A DNA stretch of 64,000 bases from assembly GCA_002293145.1 (NCBI GenBank), contig DBCO01000003.1, positions 4,452 through 68,451 on the forward strand, given 5' to 3'. Under the pieces are notes generated by a model. That model was given only the letters and a program-made list of their open reading frames with translations, made no database searches and was not told the DNA's origin. A program made the position numbers and the translations under genes. Shown piece after piece: positions 19,823 to 28,348 of this stretch. Positions within the stretch are counted from its first letter, which is position 1. Every line of letters starts with the position of its first letter. The stretch comes from Akkermansiaceae bacterium UBA956 (GTDB lineage Bacteria; Verrucomicrobiota; Verrucomicrobiia; Verrucomicrobiales; Akkermansiaceae).

Positions 19823-20500
19823 ATGTCCATTTCCGCTATCATCGTCGCAGCTGGTTCATCACGCCGTATGGGTTTTGATAAACTCAGTGCCCCTCTCCTT
19901 GGTAAAGCTGTCTTGCTACGAACGGTCGAGGCCTTTTGCGCAGCGCCTAGCATTGATGAGGTTTTCGTCGTAAGCCCGAAAGAACGTTTTGCTGATTTGT
20001 TAGGATGTAAGTTTCCTAAACCTGTACATCAAGTGGACGGCGGCGCAGATCGACAAGACTCCGTGGAGAAGGGCTTGCATGCATTGCCGCAGGGAACAAC
20101 GATCGTCGCTGTTCACGATGGTGCGCGACCCATGATCGCTGTCGATGCCATTGAAGATTGCATTCAATCGGCACGACAATATGGCGCTAGCACATTGGCA
20201 CGACGTGTGACTGAAACATTGAAAAGATCCGATTCTGAAGGCTTTGTGCGCAGTGGCGTAGATCGTGATAATCTTTGGTTCATGGAGACACCGCAATGCT
20301 TTCAGGTGAACGTTTTGCGTGGCGCCTACATGCAAGTTCGTGAGAAAAATCACCTAGTCACGGATGAAGTATCTGCTGTAGAGTTACTCGGTGCTTCTAC
20401 CCATATTGTGGAATCACGCAAGCCGAACATCAAAATTACACTACCGAGTGATCTGGATATGGCAGCGTATCTTCTCAACAAAGAAAACTCTCCACTCTGA
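19823..20500 (+). CDS. ispD: 2-C-methyl-D-erythritol 4-phosphate cytidylyltransferase
   Basis: A 225-residue cytoplasmic enzyme of the MEP isoprenoid pathway; it transfers CMP from CTP to MEP. The nucleotide-binding start SAIIVAAGSSRRMGFDK is canonical, as are VHDGARPMI and RDNLWFMETPQCFQ (the IspD family has QTPQ-like sequence) and the terminal NIKITLPSDLDMA. A TTG at 19811 is an alternative start four codons earlier. It lies directly after the beta-galactosidase and 9 bp before an M16 peptidase gene, so it may be read through from either. There is no ispF fusion or neighbour. Confidence 0.93.
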   Translation: MSISAIIVAAGSSRRMGFDKLSAPLLGKAVLLRTVEAFCAAPSIDEVFVVSPKERFADLLGCKFPKPVHQVDGGADRQDSVEKGLHALPQGTTIVAVHDGARPMIAVDAIEDCIQSARQYGASTLARRVTETLKRSDSEGFVRSGVDRDNLWFMETPQCFQVNVLRGAYMQVREKNHLVTDEVSAVELLGASTHIVESRKPNIKITLPSDLDMAAYLLNKENSPL

Positions 20501-20509
20501 GCCCATCTC

Positions 20510-21745
20510 ATGCACCAACCTTATCATTGGCAACACCTCGCCAACGGCATGCGCCTCGCCACTGCCAGCATGCCCGCTTCCGAGTGCGCAACTTTTGCCA
20601 TCTATATCCCAGCTGGCTCGCGACACGATCCACCCAAGCAAGCGGGTTTGGCGCATTTCATGGAGCACATGGCATTCAAGGGCACAGCGAGACGTTCGGC
20701 TCGTGAGTTAACGATGCAACTGGAAAGCTCAGGAGCACAGTCGAATGCCTCGACTTCAGAAGATCATATCATTTACGATGCGCGCGGTGATGCCTCATCG
20801 CTACCACTCCTTGCCGATATTCTTAGCGACATGGTATGGCACTCATCGCTACCTCCACGCGAGATAGCACTCGAGCGTGATGTAATCCATGAGGAAATCA
20901 CCATGTATGAAGAATCTCCCGGTGATCACATCAGCGATCTTATTTCTCAAGCACTGTGGTCTCCTGATCCGTTAGGCTCACCAATCACGGGGACGCATAA
21001 GTCGCTCGATACCATTACCCGCAATCATCTTTTTTCCTTCAGTCAAAAAAATCACTTTCGCTCCGATATCGTGATCGCAGCTGCTGGACCCTACAGTCCG
21101 GCGGAATTCGCTCAAATCATCGGCCCCTATCTTCCGCAGGAAACCACAAAACCACCAGCTAAAGCCAAACCATTTGTTGTAGGAAAAGCCACAAACCCTA
21201 ACATTGTGCAACATCGCGAGACCGAGCAATTGCAGTTAGCCATCGCCTATCACACAGCTGGTCGTCATGATCAAACGCGGCATGCCTTGCGCTTGCTCTC
21301 GATCATCCTCGGCGAGTCCACCAGCTCTCGGTTGTTTCAGCGATTGCGCGAGGAGCAAGGATTTTGCTATCAAATCTCCTGTGATCTCGCCTTTTTTGAA
21401 GATACAGGATGCCTAGAAATCAGCGCCGGGTTAGACCCCGAGTGCCGAGAACAAGCGATGCTGGCCATCAATGCAGAGCTCGAGCAGCTCATCAAAGTAG
21501 GTCCTAATGAGGAAGAACTAGCCCGCGCTAAAAAAGTCGCGATCACAGCCAACAAGCTCGCCTTGGAATCCACAGGTGCCCACATGGCATGGGCCGCGGA
21601 AGGCCTGATGTTTGATGGTGAAATTGTCAGCCCCAAAGTCTCACGTGAGCGCTTACTTCCTGTCACAGCAGATGACGTGCGTCGCGTCGCTAGACAGATC
21701 TTTGTCCCGAACAACCGCGCCACAGCAGAAATTCGCGCGCTATGA
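20510..21745 (+). CDS. M16-family zinc metallopeptidase (processing-peptidase type)
   Basis: A 411-residue protein with the inverted zinc motif HFMEH (His49, Glu52, His53) within GLAHFMEHMAFKGT, and the distal Glu supplied by the ERDVIHEEI region. The second half holds the M16_C inactive-like domain (HALRLLSIILGESTSSRLFQRLREEQGFCYQI). There is no signal peptide. Such single-chain proteases resemble the YmxG/mitochondrial processing peptidase beta group and degrade or trim peptides. It is convergent with the zinc-ribbon membrane protein gene, 19 bp away. Confidence 0.9.
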   Translation: MHQPYHWQHLANGMRLATASMPASECATFAIYIPAGSRHDPPKQAGLAHFMEHMAFKGTARRSARELTMQLESSGAQSNASTSEDHIIYDARGDASSLPLLADILSDMVWHSSLPPREIALERDVIHEEITMYEESPGDHISDLISQALWSPDPLGSPITGTHKSLDTITRNHLFSFSQKNHFRSDIVIAAAGPYSPAEFAQIIGPYLPQETTKPPAKAKPFVVGKATNPNIVQHRETEQLQLAIAYHTAGRHDQTRHALRLLSIILGESTSSRLFQRLREEQGFCYQISCDLAFFEDTGCLEISAGLDPECREQAMLAINAELEQLIKVGPNEEELARAKKVAITANKLALESTGAHMAWAAEGLMFDGEIVSPKVSRERLLPVTADDVRRVARQIFVPNNRATAEIRAL

Positions 21746-21764
21746 AGTCTTTCACCGATCTCGT

Positions 21765-23063
21765 TTACTTCGGCAAATCCTTCACCCAACCGGTTTCGAC
21801 GATGGATTCGATCAATACCTGTGATTTTTGGCTGTCCTCATTTTCATGGCGTACACGCAAGATCATCGGACGCGATTGTTCATCAGGAAAAAGCCGCAAC
21901 TGATTGCCCAGCGCGGAACCACGCTTCACATACCCATGGAGTAAGGTAGATCCATCGATCGCGACCAAACGATATGATTGCCATTCTTTTTCCTCTTCTT
22001 TTGGGAAATCGAAATTATAATACGCCTCGGATTCTACCATGGCTCGAATCTCTACCGGCTGCGTAGTGCAATTTTCCCGAATGCTTTCAAAGCTCATCTC
22101 ACACCATCCCACCCACGATTCCCAATCGATACGAAATTCTTTTTCATCGTGGATTAGATGGATTTGACGTTGATCATAATCAGCCGTTACGACAGTAGCA
22201 GAGAAAGAACCGCTCTCCTCGCTGAGCTCGATAGTGGATTGATCGATTGAGGAAAAGCCAAGAGTTGTGAATGGACTTTGCTTGTAATGAGCTGCCATTT
22301 TTTCTCTAAGACCAGGCGTATCGCGCAACCAGCGCATCATTTCGTCGGGGCTTTTCGCCGTCAGAAACGACATCACGCTTGACTCAATTTGTTGAAGCTC
22401 CTGCAAATATTTCTTCTGCGATTTGGCCTTTTCTGCATCAACTGGAGTAATCACCTCTGGCATTAGCGGAGTAGCAACTTGTGGCGAAACAACCACTTCT
22501 TGCGGCTTTTCATCACGCAGCTTCGATACCAAAATCCAACACAAGGCCATCAACAAAGCACCAATGACAGGTCCAAGCCACCAAGGCTTACGCTTCAACC
22601 TATGCTTTCTTCCAGGATGCGAGGCGCGCTGTTGCCAAGTATCCTCCGCATTTGCACTATGCTTCTTACCCTTTCGTTTTTTCCATTCACCAGAGTGGCT
22701 AATTTTTTCAATCGGAGCTTCTTGATCGGCGGCCTGGTTCGGCCCTGAATCTTGATGCGACGAAGGAGATTTTTGATCATCGCGCACTGAAACTTCATCC
22801 ACTTCAGGTATTGCTGGGGTGGCTAACACAACGAAAGCGGATTGATTGAGTGAATCTTTTAAGGGATCTTGCACGGGGCTTAGGTCATCCTGTGCTGTAG
22901 GCATACGCAACAACCGATCGCAGCGCGGACAGACGATTCCCTTACCCTCGTAATCAGCAGGCACACGGAAAATAGCCCGGCAATCATCACAGACAAACGC
23001 ATTCCAGCGTCGTCTATCAGTGGCTTGCTCCTTCACAGGTGGTTGAGATTTTTTTGCAGACAT
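21765..23063 (-). CDS. Zinc-ribbon, single-TM protein of unknown function
   Basis: A 432-residue protein with a cytoplasmic zinc ribbon near the N-terminus (FVCDDCRAIFRVPADYEGKG, then VCPRCDRLLRMP). A long charged, disordered stretch (about 60-160) and one membrane helix (PWWLGPVIGALLMALCWILVS, about 165-185) follow. The extracytoplasmic C-terminal domain (about 215-430) contains helices (LQELQQIESSVMSFLTAKSP, WLRDTPGLREKM) and then beta strands. Zinc-ribbon plus TM architecture of this kind is frequent in Verrucomicrobiota. It begins 8 bp after the stop of the PBP gene, so the pair is almost certainly one transcript and a wall-related role is plausible. I do not recognise the C-terminal domain. 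Confidence 0.75.
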   Translation of the reverse strand: MSAKKSQPPVKEQATDRRRWNAFVCDDCRAIFRVPADYEGKGIVCPRCDRLLRMPTAQDDLSPVQDPLKDSLNQSAFVVLATPAIPEVDEVSVRDDQKSPSSHQDSGPNQAADQEAPIEKISHSGEWKKRKGKKHSANAEDTWQQRASHPGRKHRLKRKPWWLGPVIGALLMALCWILVSKLRDEKPQEVVVSPQVATPLMPEVITPVDAEKAKSQKKYLQELQQIESSVMSFLTAKSPDEMMRWLRDTPGLREKMAAHYKQSPFTTLGFSSIDQSTIELSEESGSFSATVVTADYDQRQIHLIHDEKEFRIDWESWVGWCEMSFESIRENCTTQPVEIRAMVESEAYYNFDFPKEEEKEWQSYRLVAIDGSTLLHGYVKRGSALGNQLRLFPDEQSRPMILRVRHENEDSQKSQVLIESIVETGWVKDLPK

Positions 23064-23071
23064 AAGGAGCT

Positions 23072-25516
23072 TTATTCTACCTCGATTTCCAATTTGCCCG
23101 GTTGGGACATCGGCAACTGTGCCTCCTCATCACCAAGATCAATGGCATCATAGGTACTTTGAATACTTCGGAAAAAAGATCCTTCTGCAGCTTCAAGTTC
23201 ATCACGATTTTTTCCAGAAGCAATTTCAGAAAGATAGGGATCGTTACCTAACAAAAGAGGTTCTTTTGCACGCACAGGCACTGCGTCCAGGGTAGCCAAA
23301 GCGTTATCATCATTCGCTTGATGATTGTCAATCGAGGGCATGCCTCCAGAGTGGACGGGGCAAATAGGAATGCGCTCAGTGCCACTGCGAAAAAATTCCT
23401 TCACTCTTGCATCACGTAGCTTCGGCAGCCCCGTCGTAGGATCATCCACGGTTTCGTAACAATACTGACTCGCACGCTGACCACTTACCCGGCAGACATC
23501 TACCTCGACAATCGACGCAGGCCGAGCGATCTCGCCATGCAGCAGTTCATCGGGTAAGGTGTTCATTACCGCTTTCCATACAGGCAGCGCCACATCCTTG
23601 CCAAATGCTCCTTCATAGATTGGTTTTGCCGACCCCTGCAAAAATCCGCACCACACGCCACAACCGATGCGCTGCGTGTAGCCGAGGCTCCAGCAGCCTG
23701 AAAAATCATGCATCGCTCCAGTCTTCACCACTCCCGAGAATGCAGGTTTCATGTCGCTCATGCTTCCGCTCAGATTTCCGTTCGTTGCGACTCCTTGCAG
23801 CATGTTGTGCACTTGATAAGCCGTTGCTTCTTCGAGTGCTTGCCCACGCTTAGGCTCTTGGGCCACCCGTTGCATCACGGCGTGCCCCGTGCTATCCTCA
23901 ATGCGATCAACATAAACAGTGCTCTGCGCTCCCGTCTCACCAGCACGCGCAAAGCTGCTGATCGCCGCAACGGCTTCAAGCATCGATGCAGATTCCCAGC
24001 CGACCAACATGCGAGGTAATTTCTCTTCATCCGGGATTTGGAAGCCAAAACGCCGAGCACTTTCCGCGACCTTATCGAGCCCAGCTTTCGAGCCAAATCG
24101 GATCATTGCCGCTACCTTGGACTTTTCCAACGCCTTACGAACGGGGATTTCGCCTTCGAAAACAGGCTTCGAATTCTCTGCCCCCCACTCACCTAAAATA
24201 CCCTCGCGACCACCTACCATGATCATCCGGTTGTCCATTTGTTGGTCCTCGACCAATGTGGCCGGGGTCAGGCCATTAGAAAAGCCTGCGGCCACCACAA
24301 ACGGGAAAAATGCCGTGCCTAGCGGTTTTCTGCCCTTGGCGACAAAATCATATTGCGAGTGTGCATAATCGCGTCCCCCCACATACGCGAGCACCTCACC
24401 CGTCTCATGATCCATCATAAATACCGCACCTTGCAGATACGATGGAGGCAGGGTAGATTTTTTGTAGTCTGCATATCTGGCATGAATATAGCCAGGCTGT
24501 GATTCGATGGCGCTCAAGGTGGATTGAAGCGCGGCCAATGCCGCATCCTGCGCATCCTTCAAGATCGTCGTGCGGATCGTGAAGCCACCTTTCGCAAAGG
24601 CATCCTCGCCAATCGCATTGCGCGCTTCCTCCGCAATCAGCTCATACACGTGACTCGTACCGCGCTGCAATGGACGCGGGTTTAACTTCACCGGCATTGA
24701 TTGATAACTCGCCAACTCCTTACCGGTAATCATACCCTCCTCTTTCATCCTCCACAAAACATGATCACGCCCTTTTTTGTTAGCTTCCAAATTGTTCATC
24801 GGACTCAATTCAAAAGGATTGCGCAATACCGTAACAATCGACGCACACTCATACACTGTTAGATCTTTCGGCTCTTTGCCAAAGTAGCCCAACGAGGCTG
24901 AGCGCAACCCATAGTAACCACTTCCTAGAAAAGATCGATTGACAAAAAATCCGAGAATTTCATCCTTTCGATACCTCCGCTCTATGCGCTGCGCGAGAAA
25001 CATCTCGACCATCTTGCGCTGGAAGCCTGATTCCTGACGGCGCTTGGCTTCCGCTTTCAAACTGAATGCATCGCGTGCTAACTGCTGCGTAATCGTGCTC
25101 GCGCCCTGAGTGATTTCTCCTCGATTGGTAACCAACTTCTGCGCTGCACGCACGACACCGATGTAGTCAACTCCATCATGCGTATCAAATCGGCTATCCT
25201 CTCCCGCTTTGAGACTATTGATGAAATTTTGCGGAATGTCCTCAAATGCCATCATGCTCCGGTTTTCCACAAAAATCCGCCCAATCTCGCGACCATGGCG
25301 GTCAAGGATGATACTCGGCACCTCAATGTCATTGATGCGCTCCAAATCATACGTCATCGCACGCTCCCTATAGGGTTTGCTGTAGGCATTCCACGCAATA
25401 AATGCAATGATGGATAGCAACAACGAAAATCCAAAAATGCCCGCCCAAAACCCTTTTCTCTTGTAGAATCGGGGTTTTAGTCTCTTGCTTCTCCAACTGC
25501 TGCTGCTTGCTGCCAT
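23072..25516 (-). CDS. Class A penicillin-binding protein with intact glycosyltransferase and degenerate transpeptidase
   Basis: About 814 residues from the ATG at 25516 (an ATG at 25528 adds four; residue numbers below count from 25528). A basic cytoplasmic N-terminus and a TM helix precede a GT51 domain with AGEDSRFDTHDGVD (Glu110), GASTITQQLARDAF, ERRYRKDEILGFFVNRSFLG and YGLRSASLGYFGK. This domain polymerises lipid II into glycan strands. The PBP transpeptidase fold follows, but SxxK is Thr-Ala-Phe-Phe (405-408), SxN is Ser-Lys-Val (470-472) and KTGT is KTGA (602-605). Both the acylated Ser and the Lys are gone, so peptide cross-linking is not expected. The C-terminal extension (about 660-818) has four Cys and no recognised domain. 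Confidence 0.9.
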   Translation of the reverse strand: MAASSSSWRSKRLKPRFYKRKGFWAGIFGFSLLLSIIAFIAWNAYSKPYRERAMTYDLERINDIEVPSIILDRHGREIGRIFVENRSMMAFEDIPQNFINSLKAGEDSRFDTHDGVDYIGVVRAAQKLVTNRGEITQGASTITQQLARDAFSLKAEAKRRQESGFQRKMVEMFLAQRIERRYRKDEILGFFVNRSFLGSGYYGLRSASLGYFGKEPKDLTVYECASIVTVLRNPFELSPMNNLEANKKGRDHVLWRMKEEGMITGKELASYQSMPVKLNPRPLQRGTSHVYELIAEEARNAIGEDAFAKGGFTIRTTILKDAQDAALAALQSTLSAIESQPGYIHARYADYKKSTLPPSYLQGAVFMMDHETGEVLAYVGGRDYAHSQYDFVAKGRKPLGTAFFPFVVAAGFSNGLTPATLVEDQQMDNRMIMVGGREGILGEWGAENSKPVFEGEIPVRKALEKSKVAAMIRFGSKAGLDKVAESARRFGFQIPDEEKLPRMLVGWESASMLEAVAAISSFARAGETGAQSTVYVDRIEDSTGHAVMQRVAQEPKRGQALEEATAYQVHNMLQGVATNGNLSGSMSDMKPAFSGVVKTGAMHDFSGCWSLGYTQRIGCGVWCGFLQGSAKPIYEGAFGKDVALPVWKAVMNTLPDELLHGEIARPASIVEVDVCRVSGQRASQYCYETVDDPTTGLPKLRDARVKEFFRSGTERIPICPVHSGGMPSIDNHQANDDNALATLDAVPVRAKEPLLLGNDPYLSEIASGKNRDELEAAEGSFFRSIQSTYDAIDLGDEEAQLPMSQPGKLEIEVE

Positions 25517-25526
25517 GTGTCGACCC

Positions 25527-26651
25527 ATGAACTATCCTAAAATTGATCCAAACGCAACCTTCAGCTTGAGGAAAATCATCCATGAGATGTCTCCGATTTC
25601 GTTCGATAAGCACATGGATCTTTGCCTTTACCACCCTGATTTAGGCTACTACGCCCAAGTGCCTACTCAAGTCGGAAAAGACGGTGACTTTTTCACCAGC
25701 GTGAGCTGCGGCCCCTTATTCGGACAAATCATCGCCGATGTTATCGCTCGATGGTGGAAAAATGCCCACATCGCAGGCCCATGGCGCATCATCGAGATCG
25801 GCCCTAACAACGCAGCTTTAGCCATCGATGTGCTAGATTCGCTCGCTCTCGATCATCCCGATGCATGGCATGAGTTGGAATTCTGCTGCATCGATCCCCT
25901 TCCCTTACCCCGCGCTTTTCAAGAGAAAATGCTCGCATCCTACGGACCAAAAGTACGCTGTCTTGAAAACGTGGACTCACTTGCGGAGCTGCCAACCTTC
26001 GTTTACGCCAATGAAGTGCTCGATGCTTTTCCATGCCACCTCATCGAAAAAACGGCTGAAGGCTGGAAGGAAGTCACCATTCACTCAATAGCGCAAGATA
26101 CACCACTGGAAGAGCGCCTAACAGATAGCATCGCAAGCATTCCTTCCCTTTTGCAAAACTGCGAATATCCGCTGGGCTACCGCACGGAGATCCGCGATTG
26201 CTCTCTCTCATTCTGGCAAAAACTGCGATCTTGCATCAGCTTCGGAGAATTGTTGTGGTTCGACTACGGCTTTGCTGAGCCAGAATACTATGCCGCCGAA
26301 CGCTCGCGCGGTACCTTGCGTGTCTATCAACAACATCAAGCATCCGATAATCCGTTAGAAAATCTCGGCCAATGCGACATCACAGCGCATGTCAATTTCA
26401 CCGCGGTAGCACGTGAGGCAATTGCTGCTGGATGCACACTCAAAGGCTTTGAGCCCCAAGAGTTTTTTCTCACTAAAAATGCTGCAGATCGACTCACTCG
26501 TCGAGATCTCGATGCCAAGACGCTGCGCAATTTCCAAACACTCACGCACCCAGCTCATCTTGGCGGAAAATTCCACGCGCTTCATTTTTCGATAGGAGAT
26601 TCAGCCGAGCACAACTCCACCGCGAAGCGTCGACTGGTCCTCGAATCTTAA
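25527..26651 (+). CDS. MidA/NDUFAF7-family SAM-dependent methyltransferase
   Basis: A 374-residue protein of the DUF185/MidA family, whose mitochondrial member methylates an arginine of complex I subunit NDUFS2. Family features include MDLCLYHPDLGYYAQ, GDFFTSVSCGPLFGQIIAD, the SAM-binding IIEIGPNNAALAIDVLDSL (GPN in place of the usual GAGxG), FVYANEVLDAFP, and LLWFDYGFAEPEYYAAERSRGTLRVY. The start at 25527 is chosen because upstream in-frame codons encode a Leu-run without homology. Its ATG lies 10 bp from the divergent PBP start at 25516 (or shares bases with the 25528 option), so each promoter must sit inside the other gene. Confidence 0.87.
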   Translation: MNYPKIDPNATFSLRKIIHEMSPISFDKHMDLCLYHPDLGYYAQVPTQVGKDGDFFTSVSCGPLFGQIIADVIARWWKNAHIAGPWRIIEIGPNNAALAIDVLDSLALDHPDAWHELEFCCIDPLPLPRAFQEKMLASYGPKVRCLENVDSLAELPTFVYANEVLDAFPCHLIEKTAEGWKEVTIHSIAQDTPLEERLTDSIASIPSLLQNCEYPLGYRTEIRDCSLSFWQKLRSCISFGELLWFDYGFAEPEYYAAERSRGTLRVYQQHQASDNPLENLGQCDITAHVNFTAVAREAIAAGCTLKGFEPQEFFLTKNAADRLTRRDLDAKTLRNFQTLTHPAHLGGKFHALHFSIGDSAEHNSTAKRRLVLES

Positions 26652-26749
26652 CAAGCTCTTTACAATTTTCTTCTTCATTCACATCAGATCTTAACAAACC
26701 TGTGCGCATCGTTTTCACGGACACAAGTTAACCGTCCGAACAAAACATC

Positions 26750-27286
26750 ATGAAAAGAACAACTCTGATCCTCACCTTCATTACCCTCGGATCTGCCTCA
26801 TGGGCCCAAGAAAATGCACCAGCAGGTGATCCAGCACCAGCGCCCCAACCTCCCAGCGTGCCGATTCTTTTCGCCGCGCTTGATGCCGATGAAAATGGAG
26901 AAATTTCCACCGCAGAAATTGCAGCTGCCGCCGAGGCCCTGATCGAGATCGACGCCAATGGTGACGGCAAGATCACTATTGACGAAGTGCTCCCTCCGAA
27001 AAAAGAACACAATCCCTACGCACCCAAACCTCCGCGCCGTCCGCCCCCATTCATTGAGTCACTCGACGTCGATCAAGACGGAAAACTTTCCGCAGAGGAA
27101 TTGAAAAACGCCACAGCATCCTTACTCCAGCTCGATGCCAATGGCGACGGTGAGCTCACAGGCAACGAAATGTCCCCGCCACCAGCAGCTGATGACAGCG
27201 CCCAACAAGGCCCTCCTCCCATACATGGTAAAGGCAAGCCTCAAGGCCCTCCTCCCAGAAAATTACAGGATTCTCCATCACGCTAA
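26750..27286 (+). CDS. Exported EF-hand calcium-binding protein
   Basis: A 178-residue exported protein (signal peptide MKRTTLILTFITLGSASWAQ). Four EF-hand-like loops are visible in two pairs: DADENGEISTAEI, DANGDGKITIDEV, DVDQDGKLSAEEL and DANGDGELTGNEM. The pairs are separated by a proline-rich linker (YAPKPPRRPPPF), and a Pro/Gln-rich tail follows. The loops keep Asp/Asn at positions 1, 3 and 5 and Glu at 12, so Ca2+ binding is likely. Its role could be calcium-dependent stabilisation or adhesion outside the cell. A strong terminator follows at 27327. Confidence 0.88.
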   Translation: MKRTTLILTFITLGSASWAQENAPAGDPAPAPQPPSVPILFAALDADENGEISTAEIAAAAEALIEIDANGDGKITIDEVLPPKKEHNPYAPKPPRRPPPFIESLDVDQDGKLSAEELKNATASLLQLDANGDGELTGNEMSPPPAADDSAQQGPPPIHGKGKPQGPPPRKLQDSPSR

Positions 27287-27326
27287 GTCCCAGTAATTAC
27301 AGAGAAAAAAATTCCATAAACCCAAG

Positions 27327-27360
27327 CAGCCCCCGTCACAAGGCGGGGGCTGTATTTTTT
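27327..27360 (+). terminator. Intrinsic terminator after the EF-hand gene
   Basis: A 9-bp perfect stem CAGCCCCCG / CGGGGGCTG with an 8-nt loop is followed by TATTTTTT. Confidence 0.92.
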
Positions 27361-27463
27361 GGGGAAGACTTCCTCTCGACACTCACTGCACTATTGTCCC
27401 AACGTTACAAGAATTCTGGGCAATTTTTTTTACACATCGAACAGTCAATGACCGAGCTTCCGT

Positions 27464-27491
27464 TTGCAATTTCTTCGCTGCAAGCTATGAT
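27464..27491 (+). promoter_or_regulatory. Sigma-70-like promoter giving a leaderless message for the epimerase gene
   Basis: TTGCAA at 27464-27469 and TATGAT at 27486-27491 are spaced 16 bp apart. The -10 ends only 6 nt before the ATG at 27498, so transcription would begin at or next to the start codon. No Shine-Dalgarno is present. Confidence 0.55.
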
Positions 27492-27497
27492 CTGCCA

Positions 27498-28343
27498 ATG
27501 CAGTTGCTGATCGCAGGTAATGGATATCTTGGTGCCGAAGTCGGAAATCGTGCGCTGGCGCAAGGGTGGCAGGTTTCGCGCTGCTCTCTCAGCGGCCATG
27601 ATCATAGCCACGCCTGCGACCTCGGCGATGCTGCTTCCGTAGATCAATTGCAACAAGCAATCGCTCCGCCCGATGCCATCGTTCACTGCGCCAGTAGTGG
27701 CAAAGGTGGCGCCCCCTCCTACCAACACGTGTATTTCCAGGGTATCAAAAACCTTCAGCAAGCATTCCCTCACAGCCTAATTCTATTCACCTCCAGTTCC
27801 TCGGTCTACAGTCAGACCGATGGCTCTGTCGTCACCGAAACATCGTCTGCCGTGCCCGATCGCGAGACGGGGAAAATCCTGCTCGCTACCGAAGAGCTGA
27901 CCACTTCTCATGGCGGCATCGTCTGTCGCCTATCAGGCATTTACGGGCCTGCACGCTCGGTCATTTTGCGAAAATTTCTCCAAGGCGATGCCATCATCGA
28001 AGAAGACGGACGGCGTCTCCTCAATCAAATTCATCGCGATGACGCCGCGCGTGCCATTCTTCATTTGCTTGACCTCGCCCTGACAAAAAATTATTACCAG
28101 TCGATCTGCGGCGAAATTTTTAACACCTCCGATTCCCAATCCCTCTCTCAGTTAGAAACTTACCAAGGGCTCGCAGAATTTTTCCAACGCCCCCTGCCGC
28201 CGAGTGGGCCGCGCGATCTCGATCGCAAGCGCGGTTGGACGCACAAGCAGGTTTCTAACGAAAAGTTGCGTGCTACCGGATGGCAGCCGGACTACCCGAG
28301 TTTTCTCAGCGCCGTTCCTCACATTACTCCTTCCGTTCTTTGA
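27498..28343 (+). CDS. NAD(P)-dependent epimerase/dehydratase-like (atypical SDR)
   Basis: A 281-residue Rossmann protein. The N-terminal LLIAGNGYLGAEVGNRAL is the dinucleotide site (GxGxxG). IVHCASSGKGG and ILFTSSSSVYS contain the SDR Ser region, and CRLSGIYGPARS matches the extended-SDR motif after the active site. The usual YxxxK is not clear (ETGKILLATEEL stands in its place), as in the YeeZ-like atypical SDR group, so catalysis is uncertain. The ThuA gene begins 5 bp after its stop, implying co-transcription and a shared sugar-related role. Confidence 0.8.
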   Translation: MQLLIAGNGYLGAEVGNRALAQGWQVSRCSLSGHDHSHACDLGDAASVDQLQQAIAPPDAIVHCASSGKGGAPSYQHVYFQGIKNLQQAFPHSLILFTSSSSVYSQTDGSVVTETSSAVPDRETGKILLATEELTTSHGGIVCRLSGIYGPARSVILRKFLQGDAIIEEDGRRLLNQIHRDDAARAILHLLDLALTKNYYQSICGEIFNTSDSQSLSQLETYQGLAEFFQRPLPPSGPRDLDRKRGWTHKQVSNEKLRATGWQPDYPSFLSAVPHITPSVL

Positions 28344-28348
28344 ATCAC

